Origin: Sedimenticola sp.
GTDB lineage: Bacteria > Pseudomonadota > Gammaproteobacteria > Chromatiales > Chromatiaceae
Direction of reading: 5' to 3'
Assembly: GCA_027030425.1 (NCBI GenBank)
Contig: JALVEW010000041.1
Coordinates: 1-41,539, forward strand
Length of the DNA: 41,539 nucleotides
In this document: positions 35,219 to 41,539 of the stretch, in pieces
Position numbering within the stretch: position 1 is the stretch's first letter
How the letters are laid out: every line of letters starts with the position of its first letter
The notes under the pieces: model-generated
What the model was told of the DNA's origin: nothing
Databases searched by the model: none
The model's input: only the letters and a program-made list of their open reading frames with translations
Translations under genes and position numbers: made by a program

Positions 35219-36283
35219 CTACTGGTGGTAGGCCTTGCTTAGTTCATGCACCGCTTCGATCATGGCGGCGGCATGTTCGGGGTCGATGCCGGGATGGATG
35301 CCATGGCCCAGGTTGAATACATGGCCGCTGCCGTGGCCATAGCTTTCCAGGATGTTGGCCACGGATTTGCGGATGACCTCCGGTGAGGCATAGAGGGTGC
35401 TGGGGTCCATGTTGCCCTGCAGGGCCACCCGGCCTCCCACCCGCTGCCGGGCTTCACCAATGTCGGTGGTCCAGTCCAGACCCAGGGCGTCACAGCCCGT
35501 GTCTGCCATGGCTTCCAGCCACTGGCCGCCGCCCTTGGTGAACAACACCACGGGCACCCTGCGGCCTTCGGCTGCCCGGGTCAGGCCCTCCACGATCCGC
35601 TGCATGTAGGCCAGGGAGAATTCCCGGTAGTCCGCGGGGGTGAGGGTGCCGCCCCAGGTGTCGAAGATCATCACCGCCTGGGCGCCGGCGGCGATCTGGG
35701 CGTTGAGATAAGAAGTGACAGACTGGGCCAGCTTGTCCAGCAGGGCGTGCATGAGATCCGGGCGGTCGAACATCATGCCCTTGGACAGGGCGAAGTTCTT
35801 GGTGCTGCCGCCTTCCACCATGTAGGTGGCCAGGGTCCAGGGGCTGCCGGAGAAGCCGATGAGGGGCACCCGGCCATCCAGCTCCCGGCGGATGGTGCGC
35901 ACGGCGTCCATCACGTAGCGCAGTTCTTCCTCGGGATCGGGCACCGGCAGAGCGTCGATGGCGGCCTTGTCCTGCACCGGGCGCTCGAAGCGCGGCCCCT
36001 CGCCTTCCTCGAAATACAGGCCCAGGCCCATGGCGTCGGGGATGGTGAGAATGTCGGAGAACAGGATGGCGGCATCCAGGGGAAAACGATCCAGAGGCTG
36101 GATGGTGACTTCGCAGGCCAGCTCCGGGTTCTGGCACAGGCTGAGGAAATCACCCGCCTTTTCCCGGGTGGCGCGGTATTCCGGCAGATAGCGCCCGGCC
36201 TGGCGCATCATCCACACGGGGGTCATGTCAACGGGTTCGCGCAGCAGGGCGCGCAGGAGTCGGTCGTTTTTCAGTGTGCTCAT
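35219..36283 (-). CDS. hemE: Uroporphyrinogen decarboxylase
   Basis: HemE decarboxylates uroporphyrinogen III to coproporphyrinogen III, the branch from the common tetrapyrrole stem toward heme. The 354-aa length is standard. The N-terminal signature [20 protein letters not shown] includes the substrate-binding arginines. [42 protein letters not shown] and the C-terminal [20 protein letters not shown] are conserved. It lies just downstream of the heme d1 cluster on the same strand, separated by a 96-bp inverted-repeat element. Siroheme for heme d1 branches before this step. Confidence 0.97.
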   Translation of the reverse strand: MSTLKNDRLLRALLREPVDMTPVWMMRQAGRYLPEYRATREKAGDFLSLCQNPELACEVTIQPLDRFPLDAAILFSDILTIPDAMGLGLYFEEGEGPRFERPVQDKAAIDALPVPDPEEELRYVMDAVRTIRRELDGRVPLIGFSGSPWTLATYMVEGGSTKNFALSKGMMFDRPDLMHALLDKLAQSVTSYLNAQIAAGAQAVMIFDTWGGTLTPADYREFSLAYMQRIVEGLTRAAEGRRVPVVLFTKGGGQWLEAMADTGCDALGLDWTTDIGEARQRVGGRVALQGNMDPSTLYASPEVIRKSVANILESYGHGSGHVFNLGHGIHPGIDPEHAAAMIEAVHELSKAYHQ

Positions 36284-36393
36284 GGGTGTCCCGGAATAGC
36301 TGTTTGTGGCGGAGGATTTTACAGGGGTTGGCGGGGAAATGCTTCAAGAAGCGCTGAAACCCACGGGGCTCCTTCATCTGGCAGGCTTTAGCT

Positions 36394-36489
36394 GGGGTGG
36401 TGTCTGCTCGGAAAACCTCGGAGGCATGGATGCCGACGCGGAGCGTACATGGATGTATTTACAGCGTTTTTTCGAGCAGACACCACCCC
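36394..36489. repeat. 96-bp inverted-repeat element with twin CATGGATG hairpins
   Basis: GGGGTGGTGTCTGCTCG (36394-36410) and its exact reverse complement (36473-36489) bound the element. Inside lie two small dyads that expose the same apex: GGCAT-GG-ATGCC (36423-36434) and TACAT-GG-ATGTA (36446-36457). The element begins nine bases after the nuclease stop and lies 110 bases before hemE. No transposase is present. It looks like a dispersed palindromic repeat; whether it moves or is transcribed is unknown. On the plus strand the second hairpin nearly matches the published CsrA binding consensus. Confidence 0.7.
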
Positions 36490-36498
36490 TGCCGGTGC

Positions 36499-37032
36499 TT
36501 ACCGCTGCGCCTTCAGCCAGGTTTCAAAATCCTGCTTGTGAGAGGCGAACAGGCCGGACTGTTTTTCCGTGGCTTCGCCCCAGGCTTTTTCCAGACGCTG
36601 ACGCAGAGGCTTGTCCAGGGCCTGAGGTTTCAGAGGGTGGGCATAGCCGTCCCTTATCATGGCTTCGTTCAGGGAAGTCTCCGAGCTGTTGTACACCACG
36701 GCGGTGAAGCGGCCGTAGCGGTCGCGGCTTTCCAGATCCATGGGGGTGGAAATCTGCTGGCCGGGTCTGACCAGGGTCTTCAGATGCGCGGTGGCGGCCT
36801 TGCCCATGTCCAGCAGGGCGTCCTTCGACAGGCCGGTGCGTTCCCTGTCGAAATCCAGCTTGGGGTTGTCCGTGTCCTCGGGGGCGTCTATGCCCTTGAG
36901 CTGCAATTGTACGGGCTTGCCGCCCACGGAAACTCGCAGGGTGTCGCCGTCGATAACTTCCAGCACTTCCAGGTAGGACTGGGCCTGCAGGGAGGCGCTG
37001 AAAAGGATGAGCAACAGGGCAATGGTCTTCAT
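36499..37032 (-). CDS. Exported thermonuclease-like (SNase) protein
   Basis: This 177-aa protein is a staphylococcal-nuclease-fold member with a signal peptide (MKTIALLLILFSASLQAQ). It retains the calcium-site acids in VIDGDTL (residues 26-32) and GIDAPE (47-52), and the second arginine in DRYGR (104-108). The position of the first catalytic arginine, five residues before Asp49, is Gln44 instead (VQLQLKGIDAPE), so nuclease activity is uncertain. The ATG at 37032 is preferred; a TTG at 37047 is possible. It starts 11 bases after the nirN stop and is the last gene of the nir operon. Its role there is unknown. Confidence 0.82.
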   Translation of the reverse strand: MKTIALLLILFSASLQAQSYLEVLEVIDGDTLRVSVGGKPVQLQLKGIDAPEDTDNPKLDFDRERTGLSKDALLDMGKAATAHLKTLVRPGQQISTPMDLESRDRYGRFTAVVYNSSETSLNEAMIRDGYAHPLKPQALDKPLRQRLEKAWGEATEKQSGLFASHKQDFETWLKAQR

Positions 37033-37043
37033 CTTGGTATTCC

Positions 37044-38588
37044 TCAATGACTGGTGCCTTCGGAACGGCCCAGCTTGTTGTGCACATTGTACTTCCCGGA
37101 GGGTTTCTTCATGGGAAGGCGTTTCACTTCTTTCAGGCTGTTGGCGTCATAGATGACGATGGCGCCATCCATGTCCCAGATGCTCACCAGGGCGTATTTA
37201 CCGTCCTTGGTGAATTCCACGTGGGCGGAGGTCTTGCCGGGGGCGGGCTTGAGGGTCTTGACGATCTTCAGGGTCTGCTTGTCGATGACGTGCATGAGAT
37301 CCCGGTTGGGCCCGAAGAACACGTCTGTCCAGGCATAGGGGCTGTTTTCGTGGCTGCGCATGAAAAAGCCCGGGCCCTGGGTGGGGATGCGCCCGATGAC
37401 TTTCCAGGTGTTGGTGTCCACCACCGTGACTTCCGGCTTGCGGATGTTGGGGGTGGCCAGCACCCGTGTGCCATTTCTTTCCCAGGTGATAGCGGAGCTG
37501 AGATGGGGCATGCCGGGGAGGTCGATTTCCGCCACCTTGCGCTTGAGGTCCAGGTCATAGACATCGGTGCCGCCAGCCCGTGAGCTGCCCACCACTTTTT
37601 CATAGTCCTGGGTCAGGAAAAAGTCGTCCAGAATGCGCGCCAGGCGGATGCGCTGGATGGGAAAGCGCCCGCCCTTTTCCAGTTCACCGGAGTCCGGGCG
37701 GTAGTCGTGCACCCACTGGCCAAAGCCTGCGGGCGGTGTTTCATCGTAATTGATCTCCCACAGTTCCGGGGCGTCCTTGAGGGCGGCCACGAAGCTGTGG
37801 CGGGGATCGGCGGTATAAACGGCGCTCACCCGCGAGCTGGTGCCGTCTTCGGCCACGGCAGAGATGATCTTCAGGGGGTCCAGGTTCTCGGCGTCCAGCA
37901 GCACCAAGGTATGGGGCAGGTAGTTGGCCACGATGACGGTCTTGCCATCGTGGGACACGGCCAGGTTGCGGGCGTTGATGCCAGCGCGGATTTCCGCCGT
38001 CCATACCCGGTTGTACACGTCGAATTTGCTCACCCAGCCGTCCCGGGACAGGAAATAGACATAGCGCCCTCCCTTGGCCCACTTGGGGCCGCCGTGGACG
38101 GCGAAGCGGGTGGGAAAACGGCCCAGGGGTTCGAAGCGATCGCCGTCCAGCAGGGTGAAATGATGATCGCCCAGTTCCACCACCACGAACAGATTGTCCA
38201 TGTCGGCCTGGTAGCCGGGCTTGTCGGGCAGGCTGCCGGCCTTGTGGTGAATGATATGGCTGGCCTTGATAGCGGCCAAGTCCCACACCGGCATTTTCTC
38301 CAGGGGTGTGTAGATGTAGTCCGCCAGGGCCTGAATCTGTTTTGGACTCAGCTTGTCGCCGAAGGCCGGCATCTGGGTGGCGGGCCGCCCCTGGCTGATG
38401 ACCTGTATGGCCTTTTTCTTCTTCAGGTGCTTCAGGTTCTGGGGCAGCAGGGCGGGGCCCTGGGCGCCCAGACGGTCGGGGTTGTGGCACTGGGCGCAGT
38501 GCTGCTGATAAAGGGCTGGGGCGTCTTCTGCTGCGGCGGCCCCGGTGACGAATATCAGCAGAAACAGACAGGCGATGGGGTTTTTCAT
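37044..38588 (-). CDS. nirN: NirN-like cytochrome c-d1 protein (heme d1 maturation)
   Basis: The 514-aa protein has a signal peptide (cleaved near AAAAE), an N-terminal cytochrome c domain with CAQCH (residues 31-35), and an eight-bladed d1-type propeller. In Pseudomonas aeruginosa, NirN is the periplasmic dehydrogenase that completes heme d1 by forming the acrylate side chain. The segments LGAQGPALLPQNL and QGRPATQMPAFGDKLS fit NirN better than NirS, which has a different and longer N-terminal region. It overlaps the upstream methyltransferase (ATGA). A cd1 nitrite reductase cannot be fully excluded without alignment of the distal histidines. Confidence 0.78.
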   Translation of the reverse strand: MKNPIACLFLLIFVTGAAAAEDAPALYQQHCAQCHNPDRLGAQGPALLPQNLKHLKKKKAIQVISQGRPATQMPAFGDKLSPKQIQALADYIYTPLEKMPVWDLAAIKASHIIHHKAGSLPDKPGYQADMDNLFVVVELGDHHFTLLDGDRFEPLGRFPTRFAVHGGPKWAKGGRYVYFLSRDGWVSKFDVYNRVWTAEIRAGINARNLAVSHDGKTVIVANYLPHTLVLLDAENLDPLKIISAVAEDGTSSRVSAVYTADPRHSFVAALKDAPELWEINYDETPPAGFGQWVHDYRPDSGELEKGGRFPIQRIRLARILDDFFLTQDYEKVVGSSRAGGTDVYDLDLKRKVAEIDLPGMPHLSSAITWERNGTRVLATPNIRKPEVTVVDTNTWKVIGRIPTQGPGFFMRSHENSPYAWTDVFFGPNRDLMHVIDKQTLKIVKTLKPAPGKTSAHVEFTKDGKYALVSIWDMDGAIVIYDANSLKEVKRLPMKKPSGKYNVHNKLGRSEGTSH

Positions 38589-39208
38589 GGTGTCTTGTAG
38601 GTAAAACGGCAGTAAACGAAAGACTGGGTTTTTCCTGCGGGTGTATGGTGATCTTCCCGGATGCTGTCCTGGAGGTGGAAATCGCTTCCCAAGGTCTGCT
38701 TTAGTTGTTCAGATGAGTATCTCTGCACGGGCAGGCCGCTGCAGGCTTCCGGGCCTTCCGGGGAAAAGGTGGCAATGATGAGGTGGCCCCCGGGTTCCAG
38801 GTGCTTTCTCAGCTGTTCGATGTAACGCGCCCGGTCGGCGGCCTGGGTGAGAAAATGAAACACCGCCCGGTCGTGCCAGACGCGCCAGCTGCCCGGCAGC
38901 TCGGCTTCCAGCAAGTCCTCTTCCAGCCAGTTCACCCTATCGGCCCTGTGGCCCAGACGGGCCCGGCTGGTTGCCAGGGCGCTGGGGGAGATGTCCAGCA
39001 CGCTCAGGTTTGCCCAGCCCTGGTCCAGCAGATGATCCACCAGGCGTGAGGCGCCACCGCCCACGTCAATGAAAGGGGCGTCCGCGGGTTCGCCGGTGGC
39101 CTGGATGAGGGCCAGGGAGGTTTCCGGCTTTGGCTGGAACCAGCTGGTTTCGTCCTCGTCCTTGTTCTGGTACACCTTTTCCCAGTGGTCTTTTCGGTCA
39201 GAAGTCAT
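38585..39208 (-). CDS. Class I SAM-dependent methyltransferase in the nir operon
   Basis: This 207-aa cytoplasmic protein has the class I methyltransferase fold. Motif I is FIDVGGGASRLVDHLLDQG (about residues 46-64), followed by an acidic strand end (LSVLDISPSAL) and a typical mid-domain WHDRAVFHFL and GGHLIIATFSPEGPE. It resembles TehB/UbiE-type small-molecule methyltransferases. It is not NirE or CobA, which have the class III tetrapyrrole-methylase fold. It overlaps nirJ upstream and nirN downstream by four bases each, so it is tightly co-translated with heme d1 genes. The substrate is unknown. Confidence 0.85.
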   Translation of the reverse strand: MTSDRKDHWEKVYQNKDEDETSWFQPKPETSLALIQATGEPADAPFIDVGGGASRLVDHLLDQGWANLSVLDISPSALATSRARLGHRADRVNWLEEDLLEAELPGSWRVWHDRAVFHFLTQAADRARYIEQLRKHLEPGGHLIIATFSPEGPEACSGLPVQRYSSEQLKQTLGSDFHLQDSIREDHHTPAGKTQSFVYCRFTYKTP

Positions 39209-40344
39209 AAACCGATTTCCTCGTCACTCAGATAGCAGGCCGGGTCTTCCGCCCAGGGGTCATCCGTGAGCTGTAGGGCGCGCACCCGGGTATTGCCGTT
39301 GCAGATGTTCAGGTAGGCGCATTTTCCGCAGCGGCCCTTCACCGGGCGGGGATGCTGCTTGAGACCCGCCATGATGGGGTCGGAGGTGTCCTGCCAGATT
39401 TCCGAAAAGGGCCTTTCCTTGACGCTGCCCAGGTCGTAGTGCCACCACATGGTGTCTGGATGCACCCGGCCCTGGTTGTCGATGTTGGAGATATTCACCC
39501 CGGAGCTGTTGCCGCCCCATTGTTCCAGCTTGGCCTGGATATGCGCGGCCTGTTCAGGATAGTGTTTCTCCACCCAGTGCAGCAAATACACGCCATCGGC
39601 ATCGTTGTTGCCGGTGACGAACTCGGTATTGTGCCCGGCCTTGACGTCGGCCATGGCGCGCTCAAAAAGCAGATCCATGGCCCAGCGGGTGGTCCTGAAA
39701 TGGGTGTCGTCCTTGCGGTTCTTGTTGCCCCGGCCGGCATAGTTGAGGTGGGAGAAGTAGAACTTGTCGATGCCTTCATCGTCCATGAGCTGGAGCAGTT
39801 GGGGCAGCTCGGCGGCGTTGTCCTGGGTCATGGTGAAGCGCAGGCCGACCTTGATGCCGAGGTCGTGACAGCGGCGCAGGGCGGCCATGGAGGCGTCGAA
39901 GGCGCCTTCCTTGCGGCGGAACTTGTCGTGGGTTTCCCTGATGCCGTCGATGGAGATGCCCAGGTAGTCGAAGCCTACCCCGGCGATTTTTTCGATATTG
40001 CTGTCGTCGATGAGGGTGCCATTGGTGGACAGGGCGGTGTAAAAGCCCATGTCCTTGGCCCGGTGGGCGATATCGAAGATGTCCGGGCGCAGCAGGGGCT
40101 CGCCGCCGGAAAGAATGAGCACGGGCACGCCAAACCGCTTCAGGTCGTCCATCACCCCGAATACCTGCTCCGTGGACAGTTCGTTGGGAAAGTCCGTGTC
40201 CGCGGAAATGGAATAGCAGTGCTTGCAGGTGAGGTTGCAGCGGCGGATGAGGTTCCAGATGACCACGGGACCGGGGGGATTGCGCTTTGGCCCCAGGGGT
40301 TTGGGGTCCAGGACTTCTTTCATGAATTGCGAGATGCGGAACAT
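39205..40344 (-). CDS. nirJ: Heme d1 biosynthesis radical SAM protein NirJ
   Basis: NirJ is a radical SAM enzyme that removes the propionate side chains of 12,18-didecarboxysiroheme on the way to heme d1. The 379-aa protein has the cluster motif C-xxx-C-xx-C in RRCNLTCKHCYSIS (Cys36, 40, 43). The segments LSGGEPLLRPDIFDIAHRAKD and FDYLGISIDGIRETHDKFRR are conserved. A C-terminal SPASM-like cysteine cluster spans CGKCAYLNICNGN to CYLSDEE. It lies one base after the nirH stop, with GGAGG about 11 bases before its ATG. Confidence 0.93.
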   Translation of the reverse strand: MFRISQFMKEVLDPKPLGPKRNPPGPVVIWNLIRRCNLTCKHCYSISADTDFPNELSTEQVFGVMDDLKRFGVPVLILSGGEPLLRPDIFDIAHRAKDMGFYTALSTNGTLIDDSNIEKIAGVGFDYLGISIDGIRETHDKFRRKEGAFDASMAALRRCHDLGIKVGLRFTMTQDNAAELPQLLQLMDDEGIDKFYFSHLNYAGRGNKNRKDDTHFRTTRWAMDLLFERAMADVKAGHNTEFVTGNNDADGVYLLHWVEKHYPEQAAHIQAKLEQWGGNSSGVNISNIDNQGRVHPDTMWWHYDLGSVKERPFSEIWQDTSDPIMAGLKQHPRPVKGRCGKCAYLNICNGNTRVRALQLTDDPWAEDPACYLSDEEIGL

Positions 40345-40345
40345 G

Positions 40346-40828
40346 TTATGAGTTTCCTCCCGGCAGGCGCAGGCCGGTTTTTTTCAGAATGCGGCTGCTG
40401 AACAGGACGTCATGCCCCAGGTCGTCGTCTCCAAGCAGGGCCGCGATCTGCTCCACCTTTTGCATCACTTCTTCCCTGTTTCGGCCGTGGACCATGGCGA
40501 ACAGGTTGTAGTTCCACAAGGGCGGGTGTTTGGGGCGATGGTATGCGTGACTGACGAAATCCAGGGCGCCGACCATTTCCCCGCAGGCCTGAATGCGGTC
40601 TTCGGGTACTTCCCAGACGCTCATGCCATTGCCGCGAAAGCCCAGCACGTAATGGTTGGGTACGGCGCCGATACGGCGGATGACGCCGCTTTCCTGCATG
40701 GCCCGCATGCGCGCCATGACCGTGGCCTCGTCGCTGCCCACCTGCTCCGCCACGGCGACGTAGGGCCGGGGCGTCAGGGGCAGGCCGGCCTGAGTGGCTT
40801 CGATGATGGCGCGGTCGAGGGCGTCCAT
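40346..40828 (-). CDS. nirH: Siroheme decarboxylase subunit NirH
   Basis: The 160-aa protein is one of the Lrp/AsnC-related subunits that decarboxylate siroheme to 12,18-didecarboxysiroheme. It has an N-terminal winged helix (MDALDRAIIEATQAGLPLTP, then GSDEATVMARMRAMQESGVIRRIG). The regulatory-like half contains AYHRPKHPPLWNYNLFAMVHG, with the conserved histidines of the family. The inner ATG at 40828 is preferred because GAGG lies 7 bases upstream. The ATG at 40834 is one base from it and overlaps the nirG stop. Assignment to NirH rather than NirD rests on the NirG-NirH-NirJ order. Confidence 0.8.
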   Translation of the reverse strand: MDALDRAIIEATQAGLPLTPRPYVAVAEQVGSDEATVMARMRAMQESGVIRRIGAVPNHYVLGFRGNGMSVWEVPEDRIQACGEMVGALDFVSHAYHRPKHPPLWNYNLFAMVHGRNREEVMQKVEQIAALLGDDDLGHDVLFSSRILKKTGLRLPGGNS

Positions 40829-40830
40829 GC

Positions 40831-41274
40831 TCATACCTCGAAATGCAAGCCCACGAAAAACTCCTGCTTTTTGGGCATGTTGTACACGGGATAGCCCGTC
40901 TGTGCCTCGATTTCCTCCAGCACTTCGCCGATGCGCTGCGGGGTTTCCGTGGCCAGGACGAACCACATGTTCAGCTCGTGATCCCGGGCGTAGTTGTGGG
41001 CCACCTCGGGGTAGGCGTTCACCTGTTCCGCCACTCTTTCGAAGTCTTTTTCCGGCACGGCCATGGCGCACAGGCTCAGGCCGCCGCCCATGCGTTCGGC
41101 ATTGAACAGGGGGCCGAAGCGGGACAGGCGCTTGTCCGCCAGCATGGCTTCCAGTCGCTGTATCAGCTCGCTTTCACTGATGCCGAATTCCGCCGCGGCC
41201 TGTTCGTAGGGGCGCGGGCAGATGGGAAAACCTTTCTGCAGTCGGTTGATGATGGCGCGGTCTATGGCGTCCAA
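40831..41274 (-). CDS. nirG: Siroheme decarboxylase subunit NirG
   Basis: This 147-aa Lrp-like protein works with its paralogs to decarboxylate siroheme. It has the winged helix MDAIDRAIINRLQKGFPICP and the NirG-type segments LSRFGPLFNAERMGGGLSLC and AYPEVAHNYARDHELNMWFV. It initiates with TTG at 41274 (no ATG is present at the family start), with a weak GGA about 8 bases upstream. Its stop overlaps the possible first ATG of nirH. It starts 20 bases after the nirL stop. Confidence 0.86.
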   Translation of the reverse strand: MDAIDRAIINRLQKGFPICPRPYEQAAAEFGISESELIQRLEAMLADKRLSRFGPLFNAERMGGGLSLCAMAVPEKDFERVAEQVNAYPEVAHNYARDHELNMWFVLATETPQRIGEVLEEIEAQTGYPVYNMPKKQEFFVGLHFEV

Positions 41275-41294
41275 GGGAATTGTCCAGTGAGTTG

Positions 41295-41539
41295 TCAGAG
41301 ATACTTTGCGCCGCGCTGCTTGAAGCGCTCGCCACTGAACAATACCTCATGGGGAATGTCCTGCAAACCCTCGGCTTCCACCAGTTCTTCTATGATGTCC
41401 AGCACCCGCTCCCTGTCCTTGCCGTGAATCATGCAGAACAGGTTGTAGGGCCACTGGGGCAGGCGGCGGGGGCGCTGGTAGCACAGGGTCACACAGTCGT
41501 GGCGGCCCAGGGCCTCGCCCACGGCCCGTACCCGGTCGT
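41295..41539 (-). CDS. nirL: Siroheme decarboxylase subunit NirL, C-terminal part (runs off the window)
   Basis: The last 81 or so residues of an Lrp-like siroheme decarboxylase subunit are present. They include CVTLCYQRPRRLPQWPYNLF, then CMIHGKDRERVLDIIEELVE, ending RFKQRGAKYL. The PRRLPQWPYNLF block is typical of the NirD/NirL group. NirL is favoured because nirG follows. The N-terminal winged helix lies beyond the window. Whether it is fused to NirD, as in some organisms, cannot be seen. Confidence 0.72.
   Translation of the reverse strand, partial: DRVRAVGEALGRHDCVTLCYQRPRRLPQWPYNLFCMIHGKDRERVLDIIEELVEAEGLQDIPHEVLFSGERFKQRGAKYL

Noticed and set aside
36394-36489. Integron attC site or a complete insertion sequence
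   Set aside because: There is no integrase-type core site pair and no transposase frame; the 96-bp unit is only an inverted-repeat element.
37044-38588. cd1 nitrite reductase (NirS) as the identity of the cytochrome c-d1 protein
   Set aside because: The N-terminal cytochrome segment (GPALLPQNL, ATQMPAF) and the position after nirJ fit NirN; not fully excluded without alignment.

Overview
The window reads as chromosome of a GC-rich gammaproteobacterium. The sequence similarities and layout (parA-parB directly before the F1Fo ATP synthase operon, then glmU-glmS) fit this group. Heme d1 maturation genes, a molybdate importer and a ferrous-iron importer suggest an anaerobically respiring, probably denitrifying organism, possibly a sulfur-oxidising Chromatiales-type lineage. 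The species-level guess is inference; I could run no search.

Layout. (1) 1-2004: an unidentified partial frame, then parA and parB. (2) 2017-9180: two candidate promoters, the complete nine-gene atp operon (atpI-B-E-F-H-A-G-D-C) and a clear intrinsic terminator. (3) 9195-13142: a SlyD-like prolyl isomerase, a small palindromic repeat element, and glmU-glmS for UDP-GlcNAc precursor synthesis. (4) 13288-16020: a minus-strand gene fusing a ribosome-hibernation (HPF/RaiA-like) domain to a sigma-70-like module, divergent from an HDOD-domain regulator, then mscL. (5) 16021-19386: a 535-base leader carrying a ModE-type operator, then modE-modA-modB-modC with overlapping or touching ends. (6) 19387-24956: a second copy of the palindromic repeat, a SulP anion transporter, yaaA, and a Fur-box-preceded feoA-feoB-feoC operon. 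(7) 25023-27868: two tandem paralogous secreted proteins with GTG starts. (8) 28143-31424: pilU and uvrD. (9) 31571-35134: a very large exported protein with fourteen Kelch-like repeats and three SLH domains. (10) 35153-41539: a REP-like palindrome, hemE, a 96-bp inverted-repeat element, and a minus-strand heme d1 operon nirL(partial)-nirG-nirH-nirJ-methyltransferase-nirN-nuclease.

How the genes fit together. hemE makes coproporphyrinogen for heme, while the nir genes convert siroheme to heme d1, the cofactor of cd1 nitrite reductase. ModABC would supply molybdenum for enzymes such as nitrate reductase, and FeoABC would supply Fe(II) under reducing conditions. The least explained parts are the HPF-sigma fusion, the Kelch/SLH giant, the paired secreted proteins, the methyltransferase and nuclease embedded in the nir operon, and several structured intergenic repeats, one of which carries CsrA-site-like hairpin loops.
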